DNA of 64,000 nt from Pseudoxanthomonas sp. z9 (lineage in GTDB: Bacteria > Pseudomonadota > Gammaproteobacteria > Xanthomonadales > Xanthomonadaceae). Made by a program: the position numbers and the translations under genes. Below are positions 16,981-26,167 of the stretch, piece after piece. Position 1 is the first letter of the stretch. The number at the start of each line of letters is the position of its first letter. Where the stretch lies: positions 186,001 to 250,000 of the forward strand of contig NZ_VFID01000002.1 of the NCBI RefSeq assembly GCF_006542425.1, read 5' to 3'. Under the pieces are notes generated by a model. That model saw nothing but the letters and a program-made list of their open reading frames with translations, was not told the DNA's origin and did no database searches.

Positions 16981-19944
16981 ATGGCTCAGTCCCACCGCTA
17001 TCGTCGCAATGTCCTAAGCAGCGCGTTGCTGCTGGCGATGCTCCCCACGCTGTCCGTGGCCGCCCAGGAGGCCGCTTCTTCCGAACCCACCAAGGAGCTC
17101 GACACCGTCACCGTCACCGGCTCGCGCATCAAGCGCGCCCAGGTGGAAGGCCCGGCGCCGGTCAACGTGATCACCGCCGACCAGATCAAGAAGGAAGGCT
17201 TCGTCACCGTCTATGACGTGTTGACCACCCTGACCGAAGCCACCGGCACGGTCGAGGCGGACTCCCAGTGGGGTTCGCATACTCCCAATGCCAGCGGCCT
17301 GAACCTGCGCGGCATGGGCCCCAACCGCACGTTGCTGCTGGTCAACGGCCGCCGCGTCGCCGATTACCCGCTGCCGTACGGTGGCGAAACCAATTTCTCC
17401 AACTACAGCAACATTCCCGCCGCCGCGGTCGAGCGCGTGGAAGTGCTGACCGGCGGCGCGTCGGCGATCTACGGTTCCGACGCCATCGCCGGCGTGGTCA
17501 ACGTCATCCTGAAGACGAATTACGACGGCGACGAGTTCCGCATCCGTGGCGGTTCCTCGACCGAAGGTGGCCGCGACACCTGGGATCTTTCCTGGGCCGG
17601 TGGCAAGACCGGCCAGCAGTGGAGCGTGACCTACGCGCTGCAGTACAACAAGCGAGATCCGCTGTTCGGACGGGACCGTCCGGCCATGGACGATTCCGAT
17701 GATGCCCCCTATTCGTCCTGGAACACCGAACAGCGCAAGGTCGGTTTCCGGCCGACGGTCGGCCTGGCGCTGATCGATGCCGGCAGCGGCATGCGCCTGG
17801 CGCCGCCGACCGGCACCTGCGAAAAGTTCGGCGGCGAGTACTACACGGCGGATCGCCTGACCTACAACTACGCAACCGACACCATCAACAACACCGGTCG
17901 CCTGTGCGGCATGAGCGCCGACTACGCCAACTGGCTGCTGACCGGTGGCGCCGAGAATCTTTCGGGCAATCTCTACGGCACCTGGGATTTCGCGAATGGC
18001 ATGCAGGCCTGGTCGAACATCGCGGTCTACCATTCCGAAGCACTGTGGAGTACTTCGCCTCCCAGCGTCTATCTGGTCGATGACGCCAATGGCTATTTCA
18101 TCGATCAGCAGAGCGGAAGCCCGTTGATCGGTTCCCGCCAGCTGACCGCCAACGAAGTCGGTGGCATGGACAAGCTCCGCAACACCAATCGCGAGCTGTC
18201 CTGGGACTGGAGCGCGGGTCTGCGCGGCAGCTTCGCCGATCGCTTCGATTGGAATGCCTCGGTCGGCCGTTCCTACTACCGCGTGGAAGAGCGCCAGAAC
18301 GTGGTGGACGAGCAGAAGTCGTACGACTATTTCCTCGGTCCGCGCCTGGGCACCACCGCCGACGGTGAAGCCATCTACGATCTCAACGAAGAGCGCTGGT
18401 GGAACCCGATCACGCCCGCGGCCTACGGCCAGTTCGGCACCGTGGCGGTCAACAAGGCGGCGTCCTGGGTCAACCAGGCGTCCTTTGATGTCACCGGCGA
18501 CCTGTTCGAGGGCTGGGCAGGCCCGATCGCGTTCGCGGCGGTCGTCGAAGCGGCCCAGCAGGGTTACAAGCTGAACCCGGATGCCCGCGCCGGCATCGAT
18601 TTCGACCTGCAGAACGTGGATCGCGGTGGGGGCGAGCGCACCCGCTACTCCGCGGGCGTGGAGTTCCAGGTGCCGCTGCTGACGTCGTTGACCGCCACCG
18701 CGGCGGCGCGCTACGACCGCTATGGCTCCTACAAGGCATTCAATTCCGCCGACACCCTGGACATCGGTTCGCAGAAGGAAACCACCTGGAATTTCGGCCT
18801 GGAATGGCGTCCGCTGGACAACCTGCTGGTTCGCGGCTCTTACGCCACCAGCTTCCACGCGCCCGACATGCACTACCTGCTGGGCCAGCCCAGCACCGCG
18901 GCGGAGACCAGCACCGACCAGTTGCGCTGCATCCAGAGCGGCGCCTACCTGGTGAACAATTGCGGCGTCGGCAACACGGACGTGTGGTACCAGTTCGACG
19001 TGAACCGTCGAGGCACGCCGCTGCTGAAGTCGGAAACCGGTGATTCCTGGACCGTCGGTTTCGTCTGGGACGTGATGCAGAACCTGTCGTTCACCGCCGA
19101 CTACTGGGCGATCAGCCTGGACGACATGATCGTCGACGTCGGCAGCGAGGAGATCCTGACCAGCGAAGCGGGCTGCCTGACCGGCAAGAAGATCAACAAC
19201 ACGACGTGGACCAACCCCGCGGGCGAGGCCTACTGCGCCGGCATCCTTGCGCGCGTCAATCGCGATAGCGAAGGTCGCCTGGTTTCGATCGAGCGTGGCC
19301 CGTTCAATCTCGCCAATCGCGAGGTCAAGGGTATCGACGTGAGCGGCCGCTACCGGCTGGACACCGACAACTGGGGCGACTTCCAGTTCGGTTTCAACTA
19401 CACCAACCAGTTGTCGACCAAGGAGCAGAAGTACGACAACGATCCGAATCCGGAGCGCCGCGACCGCGATCTGCGCAGCAAGCTGCGTGCGAGCGTGGCG
19501 TGGCAGCGCGGCAACTGGAACGCGAACGTGTATGCCGACCGCGTCGGTTCGGTGCCGGGCGTGCGCTACCACTGGAACGCCGCGGACACCAGCACGACGG
19601 GCGGCTGCCTGCCGTTCGCCGATGGTTATGTCCCCAGCGACAGCCCGGGTCTGAACTGCCACGAGCCGGCCACGCTGCCGAACGGCCAGCCGAACCCGAA
19701 CCCGAATGCGGGCCAGTCCACCAAGCGCTACTTCGGACGCGTCGGACCGTTCATCACCTGGAACTTCAACGTCGGCTATCGCATCAGCGAGCACGCCAAG
19801 CTGAATTTCTACGTGAACAACGCGTTCAACGCGGCCAGCTGGAACCACAAGGATCCGTACAAGCTCGACTACGACTTCGCCCCGACCCGCCTGTTGAGCG
19901 CGGTGGGTCGCGAGGTCGCGATGGAATACGTGTTCACGTTCTAA
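16981..19944 (+). CDS. TonB-dependent receptor of the N-glycan locus
   Basis: A 987-residue TBDR probably importing N-glycan fragments or glyco-asparagine. Signal peptide from the ATG at 16981 (MAQSHRYRRNVLSSALLLAM, cleavage near VAAQ), TonB-box-like ELDTVTVTGSRIKR, plug with NLRGMGPNRTLLLVNGRR and GGASAIYGSDAIAGVVNVI, and a large barrel ending in MEYVFTF. There is no SusD partner, as is usual for Xanthomonad carbohydrate (CUT) systems. Ligand is inferred from the neighbouring glycosidases. It is preceded by a control region with candidate LacI operators. Confidence 0.9.
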   Translation: MAQSHRYRRNVLSSALLLAMLPTLSVAAQEAASSEPTKELDTVTVTGSRIKRAQVEGPAPVNVITADQIKKEGFVTVYDVLTTLTEATGTVEADSQWGSHTPNASGLNLRGMGPNRTLLLVNGRRVADYPLPYGGETNFSNYSNIPAAAVERVEVLTGGASAIYGSDAIAGVVNVILKTNYDGDEFRIRGGSSTEGGRDTWDLSWAGGKTGQQWSVTYALQYNKRDPLFGRDRPAMDDSDDAPYSSWNTEQRKVGFRPTVGLALIDAGSGMRLAPPTGTCEKFGGEYYTADRLTYNYATDTINNTGRLCGMSADYANWLLTGGAENLSGNLYGTWDFANGMQAWSNIAVYHSEALWSTSPPSVYLVDDANGYFIDQQSGSPLIGSRQLTANEVGGMDKLRNTNRELSWDWSAGLRGSFADRFDWNASVGRSYYRVEERQNVVDEQKSYDYFLGPRLGTTADGEAIYDLNEERWWNPITPAAYGQFGTVAVNKAASWVNQASFDVTGDLFEGWAGPIAFAAVVEAAQQGYKLNPDARAGIDFDLQNVDRGGGERTRYSAGVEFQVPLLTSLTATAAARYDRYGSYKAFNSADTLDIGSQKETTWNFGLEWRPLDNLLVRGSYATSFHAPDMHYLLGQPSTAAETSTDQLRCIQSGAYLVNNCGVGNTDVWYQFDVNRRGTPLLKSETGDSWTVGFVWDVMQNLSFTADYWAISLDDMIVDVGSEEILTSEAGCLTGKKINNTTWTNPAGEAYCAGILARVNRDSEGRLVSIERGPFNLANREVKGIDVSGRYRLDTDNWGDFQFGFNYTNQLSTKEQKYDNDPNPERRDRDLRSKLRASVAWQRGNWNANVYADRVGSVPGVRYHWNAADTSTTGGCLPFADGYVPSDSPGLNCHEPATLPNGQPNPNPNAGQSTKRYFGRVGPFITWNFNVGYRISEHAKLNFYVNNAFNAASWNHKDPYKLDYDFAPTRLLSAVGREVAMEYVFTF

Positions 19945-19981
19945 GCAGGACCCGGAGTCTCCTCCGTCCTCCGGGGCGGCC

Positions 19982-20021
19982 CGGGCAGGATGGTCCCGCT
20001 ACGGCCGGGCCATCCTGCCCG
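19982..20021 (+). other. 12-bp hairpin after the TBDR
   Basis: CGGGCAGGATGG (19982-19993) pairs perfectly with 20010-20021 over a 16-base loop. No T run follows. It probably stabilises or attenuates the mRNA between the highly expressed receptor and GH92. Confidence 0.5.
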
Positions 20022-20146
20022 CTCCGGCAAGTCGCAGTACGCGTCATACAATCCGGCGGCATCCTTCCCGAGGGGATGCCGTCCGGGCTCCAGGAAGCTT
20101 CAACCCGCGGTCGCCAGATCGCACGCATACAAGGTAATCAGACCGC

Positions 20147-22609
20147 ATGACACCGACGTCCCGAGTACCGGTTTCCACGCGCGCCCGTCCCGCCGCACTG
20201 GCCCTGGCCGGCCTGCTGGCGCTGGCCACACCGATGATCCACGCCGCTCCGGCGGTGGATCCGGTGCGCGAGGTGAACACCTTCATCGGCAGCAAGGACG
20301 ACGGCAATACCTTCCCGGGCGCTTCGGCGCCATTCGGCCTGATCCAGGTCAGCCCCATCGGTGAGCACTATACGGGCTGGCGTTACGACGATCCCAAGAT
20401 CCGCGGCTTCGGCCATTCGTTCCTGTCCGGCGCCGGTTGCTGGGAGCAGGGCGGCCAGGTCTCGGTCCTGCCGGTCACCGGCACGATCGGACCGGGCGGC
20501 GATTTCGACACCCAGGATCCCAAGCGTTTCAACCACAAGACCTATGCCTCCCGCTACAGCCACGACGGCGAGGTGGGGCAGGCGGGCTACTACAAGGTGC
20601 GCCTGCTCGATTACGGCGGCATCGACGCCGAGGCGACCGCGCTGACCCGCGCGGCGGCCGAGCGCTATACCTTCTCCGCCGGCGCCAACGAAGGCCACGT
20701 GCTGGTCAACGTGGCGCAGGCCAACGAACGCCATTCGGTGATCGGCAGCACCGTCGACGTGGTCGGCGATCGCGTGGTGGAAGGCAAGCTGGTCACCCGC
20801 AGCTTCTGCGGTGGCCACCAGTACACCACCTGGTTCCGCATCGAGTTCGATCGCCCGTTCAAGGCGTTCGGTACCTGGGGCGAGACCGGCGGCCTGCCGG
20901 GCGCGCGCCACAGCATGGAAGGCGAGGCCAAGCTCAACGGTGCCTGGCTGAGCTTCGACACGAGCAAGGGCAAGGCGGTCACCGCGATCAGCGCGATCTC
21001 CCACGTCGATGCCGAAGGCGCGCGCAACAACCTGCGCAGCGACGGCATGCGCGGCGGCAAGCTGCTCGGCTTCGAGCAGATGCGCAAGCAGGCCGAGGAC
21101 ACCTGGCGCAAGGAACTGGCCAGCATCCGCGTGCAGGGCGGCAACCAGGACGATCGCACGGTGTTCTACACCGCGCTGTACCACGCGCTGCTGCAGCCGC
21201 TGACCGGCAGCGACGCCGACGGCCGCTATCGCGGCTACGACGAACAGATCCACCGCGCCGACGGCTGGACCTACTACGAGTACTTCTCGCTGTGGGACAC
21301 CTACCGTTCGCAGAACCAGCTGCTGGCGATGCTTCGCCCCGAGCGCACCCGCGACATCGGCCGCTCGCTGCTGGCAATCCACGAGCAGGGCGGCTGGCTG
21401 CCGCGCTGGGGCTACGCCAACTTCGAGACCAACGTGATGACCGGTGATCCGGTCACCCCGTTCATGGTCGACCTGTGGCGTTTCGGCGCGCTCAAGGGCG
21501 TGGAGAAGCAGGCCTATGCGGCGTTGCGCCAGAACGCCTTCGAGATGCCGCCGACCAACTCGCGCCATGCCGGCCGTTCCGGCAACGCCAGCTATCTGGC
21601 CAATGGTTTCGTGCAGTACGACCGCGCCTGGCCGTCCAAGGGCATGGACGTGGATCCGCACCACGGCGGTTCGGCCACGCTGGAATACGCGCTGGCCGAC
21701 TGCTCGCTGGCGCAGATGGCCGACGGCCTGGGCCTGGGCGAGGACGTGGCGGTGCTGCGCGAGCGCGGCCGCAACTGGCGCAAGGTGTGGGACGCCGACG
21801 TTCGTGACGAGGAAACCGGCTTCACCGGCTTCCCGCGCGCGCGCATGGAGGACGGCGGCTGGTACGTACCGGCCGATGGTCACTACAGCCCGCGCTCGCA
21901 CCACGGTTTCCATGAAGGCACCGCCTGGCAGTACCAGTGGCTGGTCCAGCAGGACGTGCCCGGGCTGGTCGAGGCGATGCATGGCGCCGAAGAGGCCGGC
22001 AAGCGCCTGGACACCTTCTTCGCCTACGACGCGCTGCTGAAGGATCCGCTGCATGCGGCCCGCAAGGAGTGGGTGGTCGGCCCGTACAGCTACTACAACC
22101 AGTACCGCTACAACCCCAACAACGAGCCGGATCTGCACGCGCCGTGGATGTACACGCTGATCGGCCAGCCGTGGAAGACCACCACCGTGCTGCGCGCGGC
22201 CCAGCAGCTGTTCACCAACGCGCCCAACGGCGTCACCGGCAACGATGATCTCGGCACGATGTCGGCTTGGTACCTGTTCAGCGCGATGGGCCTGTATCCG
22301 GCCGTGCCCGGCACCGGCCAGTTCCTGCTGCATGCGCCGCGCTTCAGCCGGGTCGAGATGGACCTGGGCCAGGGCCGCACCCTGCGCATCGACGCGCCGG
22401 GCGCCGACGGCCGCACGCTGCAGTATGTGGATGGCGTGCGCGTGGACGGGCAGGCGCATGCACCGGTCTGGCTGGACTGGAATCGCCTGCAGCAGGGCGG
22501 CCGCATCGAGTACGCGCTGACCGCCACGCCGCCGACCACCGGCTGGGGCACCCGCGCGGCCGATCTGCCGGCATCGTTCTGCGCCGCTCCGTCCGCGGGC
22601 GGCCAGTGA
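20147..22609 (+). CDS. GH92 alpha-mannosidase, exported
   Basis: Calcium-dependent exo-alpha-mannosidase of family GH92, trimming alpha-linked mannose from N-glycans, most often alpha-1,2. The 820 residues start with a signal peptide (about 1-35) and then the family start REVNTFIGSKDDGNTFPGAS. Other GH92 signatures: GFGHSFLSGAGCWEQGG, DTYRSQNQLLAML, EGTAWQYQWLVQQDVPG and GNDDLGTMSAWYLFSAMGLY. It follows the TBDR and corresponds in context to the GH92 enzymes of the Xanthomonas nix cluster. Linkage specificity is not readable. Confidence 0.93.
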   Translation: MTPTSRVPVSTRARPAALALAGLLALATPMIHAAPAVDPVREVNTFIGSKDDGNTFPGASAPFGLIQVSPIGEHYTGWRYDDPKIRGFGHSFLSGAGCWEQGGQVSVLPVTGTIGPGGDFDTQDPKRFNHKTYASRYSHDGEVGQAGYYKVRLLDYGGIDAEATALTRAAAERYTFSAGANEGHVLVNVAQANERHSVIGSTVDVVGDRVVEGKLVTRSFCGGHQYTTWFRIEFDRPFKAFGTWGETGGLPGARHSMEGEAKLNGAWLSFDTSKGKAVTAISAISHVDAEGARNNLRSDGMRGGKLLGFEQMRKQAEDTWRKELASIRVQGGNQDDRTVFYTALYHALLQPLTGSDADGRYRGYDEQIHRADGWTYYEYFSLWDTYRSQNQLLAMLRPERTRDIGRSLLAIHEQGGWLPRWGYANFETNVMTGDPVTPFMVDLWRFGALKGVEKQAYAALRQNAFEMPPTNSRHAGRSGNASYLANGFVQYDRAWPSKGMDVDPHHGGSATLEYALADCSLAQMADGLGLGEDVAVLRERGRNWRKVWDADVRDEETGFTGFPRARMEDGGWYVPADGHYSPRSHHGFHEGTAWQYQWLVQQDVPGLVEAMHGAEEAGKRLDTFFAYDALLKDPLHAARKEWVVGPYSYYNQYRYNPNNEPDLHAPWMYTLIGQPWKTTTVLRAAQQLFTNAPNGVTGNDDLGTMSAWYLFSAMGLYPAVPGTGQFLLHAPRFSRVEMDLGQGRTLRIDAPGADGRTLQYVDGVRVDGQAHAPVWLDWNRLQQGGRIEYALTATPPTTGWGTRAADLPASFCAAPSAGGQ

Positions 22610-22615
22610 GTTACC

Positions 22616-22676
22616 GCCATGTCCGCCGCCGCTCCGGCTCTCTCTCCCACCGGTCCGGCGGCCGGCATGGCATTTT
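22616..22676 (+). terminator. possible terminator after GH92
   Basis: GCCATG (22616-22621) and CATGGC (22666-22671) can close a GC-rich stem with inner pairing CCGCCG/CGGCCGG, followed by ATTTT. The large loop makes it a weak call; it may partly separate lacI expression. Confidence 0.35.
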
Positions 22677-22725
22677 CCCCCGCGCGATCGTTTAGGCTTG
22701 CGGCTTCCCGGGACGTTACGAACAG

Positions 22726-23802
22726 ATGAAAGACAAAGCCACCGCGACAGGGAAGGGTGCCCGCGCAGGCGCGGGCCGCAAGGCCGGCAAGCGGGCGGTC
22801 ACGGTCACCGACATCGCCAATGCCATCGGGGTTTCGCGCGCGACCGTTTCACTGGTGCTGCGCGGCAGTCCGCTGGTGCACGCCGACACCCGTGCGCGGG
22901 TGGAAGCCGAACTGCGCCGCCAGCGGTATGTCTACAACCGCGGCGCCGCCAACCTGCGCCGGCAGACGTCCTCCAGCGTGGCGCTGGTGATCAACGATCT
23001 GTCCAACCCGTTCTTCGCCGAATTCGCGGCGGGCGTGGACGAGGCGCTGGGCGCGCGGGGTTACGTGACCCTGCTCGGCAGCACCGCCGAATCGCCCGAA
23101 CGCCAGCAGGCGGTGCTGTCCACGCTGATGGAACACATGCCGGCCGGATTGATCCTCTCGCCCGCCGAGGGCAGCGACAGCGCGCAGTTGCGGCAGGTGC
23201 TGGGCGCGCACGGCAACGTGCTGCTGTTCAACCGTGAGCTGGATGGCGCCGACTGGGATTTCCTGGCGCTGGACAACCAGCGTGGCGCCTACATGGCGAC
23301 GCAGCACCTGATCAATCTGGGCCATCGCCGCATCGCCTTCTTCGGCGGCCACGCGGATTCGTCGTCCTGCCGGCAGCGCCGCGCGGGCTACGCGCAGGCG
23401 ATGCAGGAAGCCGGCCTGGCAGTCGAGGACGGCCGGATGATCGAGTCGGCGCCCAATCGCCTGGAAGCGGCATCCCGTACCGGCGAACTGTTCGCCAGCG
23501 AACCGGCCCCGACCGCGGCGGTCTGCTACAACGACACGGTCGCGCTCGGCCTGATGCTGGGACTGGCGTCGCGCGGGATCCATCCGGGCCGCGATTTCGC
23601 GGTCACCGGATTCGACGATATTTCCGAGGCCGCGGTGACATCGCCGCCGCTGACCACGCTGGCGGTGAACCCGCGCGAGCGTGGCCGGCAGGCCGCCGAA
23701 CTGCTGCTGCGCCGCCTGGGCGAACCCGAGGCGCCGCCGCAGCGCACCACCGCATCGGTGGAACTGCGCATCCGCGAAAGCAGCGGGGCGCCGCGCCCAT
23801 GA
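22726..23802 (+). CDS. LacI-family transcriptional regulator of the N-glycan locus
   Basis: A 358-residue LacI/GalR repressor: a basic N-terminal tail, the HTH at about residues 25-45 (VTDIANAIGVSRATVSLVLR), the hinge, then a periplasmic-binding-protein-like effector domain with NDLSNPFFAEFAAGVDEAL and DFAVTGFDDISEAAVTSPPL. It sits between GH92 and the sugar permease. The CG-centred palindromes before glk and the TBDR are of LacI type and are its most likely targets. The effector is probably a glycan-derived sugar, unproven. Confidence 0.92.
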   Translation: MKDKATATGKGARAGAGRKAGKRAVTVTDIANAIGVSRATVSLVLRGSPLVHADTRARVEAELRRQRYVYNRGAANLRRQTSSSVALVINDLSNPFFAEFAAGVDEALGARGYVTLLGSTAESPERQQAVLSTLMEHMPAGLILSPAEGSDSAQLRQVLGAHGNVLLFNRELDGADWDFLALDNQRGAYMATQHLINLGHRRIAFFGGHADSSSCRQRRAGYAQAMQEAGLAVEDGRMIESAPNRLEAASRTGELFASEPAPTAAVCYNDTVALGLMLGLASRGIHPGRDFAVTGFDDISEAAVTSPPLTTLAVNPRERGRQAAELLLRRLGEPEAPPQRTTASVELRIRESSGAPRP

Positions 23803-23850
23803 TGTTCTTCCGTTCCTTCGTACCCACCGAACCCTGAGGCGAGCCCCCAC

Positions 23851-25158
23851 ATGGCCTTTGCTCCGACACCCCAGCCCCGGACCTCCGCCGCCGCTCCGGC
23901 GGTCAACACCCGCGTGGCCCTGGCCGTGGTCACCACGATCTTCTTCATGTGGGGCTTCCTGACCTGCCTCAACGACATCCTCATCCCGCACCTGAAGGCG
24001 GTGTTCGAGCTGAACTATGCGCGCGCGATGCTCGTGCAGTTCACCTTCTTCGGCGCCTACTTCCTGATGTCGCTGCCGGCCGGCCGGCTGGTCGCGCACC
24101 TGGGCTACAAGAAAGGCATCGTGGCGGGCCTGGTGATCGCCGGCATCGGCGCGCTGGGCTTCTGGCCGGCGGCCGAACTGCGCATCTATGAAGCCTTCCT
24201 CGGCGCGCTGTTCGTGCTGGCCACCGGCATCACCGTATTGCAGGTGGCGGCCAATCCCTATGTCGCGCTGCTGGGACCGGAGCAGACCAGTTCCAGCCGG
24301 TTGACCTTGGCGCAGGCGCTCAATTCGCTGGGTACGGCCATTGCGCCGATCTTCGGCGGCCTGTTGATCCTGGGCAACACGGTCAAGAGCGCCGATCAGA
24401 TCGCGGCGATGCCGGAAGCCGAACAACTGGCCTATCGCGTCCAGGAAGCGCAGGCGGTGCAGGGCCCGTACGTGGGCCTGGGCATCGCGCTGTTCCTGCT
24501 GGCGGTGTTCGTGTTCCTGTTCCGCCTGCCGGCACTGACCGAATCCACCGAGCAGGCGGATCCGGTCAAGCACACGCTGGGCGAGGCGCTGCGCCATCGC
24601 CACGTGCTGTACGGCGTGCTGGGCATCTTCTTCTATGTCGGCGCCGAAGTGGCGATCGGCAGCTTCCTGGTCAACTACCTGTCGATGCCGAACATCGGCG
24701 GCTTCACCGAGCAGGAAGCCACCCACTACGTCGCCGCCTACTGGACGATGGCGATGATCGGCCGTTTCGTCGGCTCGGCGATCATGGTCAAGTTCTCGCC
24801 GCGCAAGCTGCTGGCGATCTTCGCCGCGGTGAATGTCGCGCTGCTGGCGATCACCATGCTGGCCGAGGGCCCGGTTGCCGTGTACAGCGTGGTGGCCACG
24901 GGCCTGTTCAACTCGATCATGTTCCCGACCATCTTCGCGCTGGGCATCGAGCGCCTGGGACCGCTGACCGGCAAGGCGTCCAGCCTGCTGATCATGGCAA
25001 TCGTCGGCGGCGCGATCATTCCGTACCTGCAGGGCGTGCTGGCGGACAACATTGGCCTGCATCACGCCTTCATCCTGCCGCTGCTCTGCTACGGCTACAT
25101 CATTTTCTATGGCCTCTCGGGTTCGCGCCCGGACGCCTCGGCGGCCAAGGGAGCGTAA
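23851..25158 (+). CDS. FHS-family sugar:H+ symporter (FucP/GluP-type)
   Basis: A 435-residue 12-helix MFS permease of the fucose-hexose symporter family. Typical FHS features: TIFFMWGFLTCLNDILIPHL in helix 1, FGAYFLMSLPAGRLVAHLGYKKG, and the central ATGITVLQVAANPYVALLGP. It probably imports the monosaccharide freed in the periplasm, mannose being the best guess from the following isomerase and kinase; GlcNAc or fucose are alternatives. It lies 48 bases after lacI and 7 before the kinase. Confidence 0.9.
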   Translation: MAFAPTPQPRTSAAAPAVNTRVALAVVTTIFFMWGFLTCLNDILIPHLKAVFELNYARAMLVQFTFFGAYFLMSLPAGRLVAHLGYKKGIVAGLVIAGIGALGFWPAAELRIYEAFLGALFVLATGITVLQVAANPYVALLGPEQTSSSRLTLAQALNSLGTAIAPIFGGLLILGNTVKSADQIAAMPEAEQLAYRVQEAQAVQGPYVGLGIALFLLAVFVFLFRLPALTESTEQADPVKHTLGEALRHRHVLYGVLGIFFYVGAEVAIGSFLVNYLSMPNIGGFTEQEATHYVAAYWTMAMIGRFVGSAIMVKFSPRKLLAIFAAVNVALLAITMLAEGPVAVYSVVATGLFNSIMFPTIFALGIERLGPLTGKASSLLIMAIVGGAIIPYLQGVLADNIGLHHAFILPLLCYGYIIFYGLSGSRPDASAAKGA

Positions 25159-25165
25159 GGCCCAA

Positions 25166-26167
25166 ATGTCGAAGATCGTTTGTTTCGGCGAGGTTTTGAT
25201 CGATCTACTCGCCCAGCCCCCGGCCACGCCGGATACCCCGCGCGCCTTCCTGCAGTACGCCGGCGGCGCACCCGCCAACGTGGCGGTGGCCGCGGCCCGG
25301 CTGGGCGCGGACACCCATTTCGCCGGCATGCTGGGCGAGGACATGTTCGGTGACTTCCTGCGCGAGAGCCTGGAATCGGCCGGCGTCGCCACCGACTGCA
25401 TCGTGCGTACCGGCGAGGCCAAGACCGCACTGGCCTTTGTCGCCCTGGACGCGACCGGCGAGCGCAGTTTCAGCTTCTACCGGCCGCCGGCGGCGGATCT
25501 GCTGTTCCGCACCGAGCATTTCCAGCCGAGTTGCTTCCACGGCACCGGCAGCTTCCATGTCTGCTCCAACAGCCTGACCGAGCCGACGATTGCCGAGACG
25601 ACGTTCAATGGCATGCTGCGCGCGCGCGCGGCCGGCGCGGTGGTCAGCCTGGATTTGAACCTGCGCCCGGCGCTGTGGCCGGCCGGCGTGGATCCGGCGC
25701 CGCGGCTTTGGGAAGCGCTGGGCAATGCGGACCTGGTGAAGCTGTCGCAGGAAGAACTCGATTATCTGGCGCGTCCGTTCGGCGGTGGCGCGGAAGGCGA
25801 AACCCGGGTGCGTGAGCGCCTGTTCGAAGGCCACGCCCAGTTGCTGATCATCACCGACGGCGCCGCGCCGATCCGCTGGTTCACCCGCCAGGCCGATGGA
25901 CGCGTGAGCAGTTTCCGGGTCGAGACGCGCGACACCACGGCCGCGGGCGACGCCTTCGTCGGCGGCCTGCTGTTCCGGCTGGGCGAGCGGGGCGGGGATG
26001 GCGCGGGTTTCGCCTCGTTCTGCCACGACCGCGCGGCCATCGAGGACACCCTCCGCTTCGGCGCCGCCGTCGGCGCGCTGGCGGTGACCCGCAAGGGCGC
26101 CTTCGCCGCCATGCCGACCCTGGCCGAAGTCCAACAACTGCTGCAGGACCAACATGAGCACGCCTGA
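25166..26167 (+). CDS. PfkB-family sugar kinase, probable fructokinase
   Basis: A 333-residue ribokinase-family enzyme. Seen: N-terminal ICFGEVLIDL as in fructokinases, the glycine pair YAGGAPANVAVAAARLG, and the C-terminal catalytic signature DTTAAGDAFVGGLLF (anion hole and general base). In this order (permease, kinase, AGE-type isomerase) the likely path is mannose to fructose to fructose-6-phosphate. Start at the ATG 25166 gives the canonical N-terminus; the frame is open upstream only inside the permease gene. Its end overlaps the next gene by 14 bases. Confidence 0.88.
   Translation: MSKIVCFGEVLIDLLAQPPATPDTPRAFLQYAGGAPANVAVAAARLGADTHFAGMLGEDMFGDFLRESLESAGVATDCIVRTGEAKTALAFVALDATGERSFSFYRPPAADLLFRTEHFQPSCFHGTGSFHVCSNSLTEPTIAETTFNGMLRARAAGAVVSLDLNLRPALWPAGVDPAPRLWEALGNADLVKLSQEELDYLARPFGGGAEGETRVRERLFEGHAQLLIITDGAAPIRWFTRQADGRVSSFRVETRDTTAAGDAFVGGLLFRLGERGGDGAGFASFCHDRAAIEDTLRFGAAVGALAVTRKGAFAAMPTLAEVQQLLQDQHEHA

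Noticed and set aside
17014-19848. A 944-codon antisense frame inside the N-glycan TBDR (and similar ones at 4559-6604, 44470-48387 and 60239-63181)
   Set aside because: All mirror clear receptor or barrel genes with matching motifs on the plus strand; they arise from codon bias.
16981-22609. A Bacteroides-like SusC/SusD utilisation locus
   Set aside because: There is a TBDR but no SusD-like lipoprotein; the sequence style is Gammaproteobacterial and fits the Xanthomonad TBDR-based systems.
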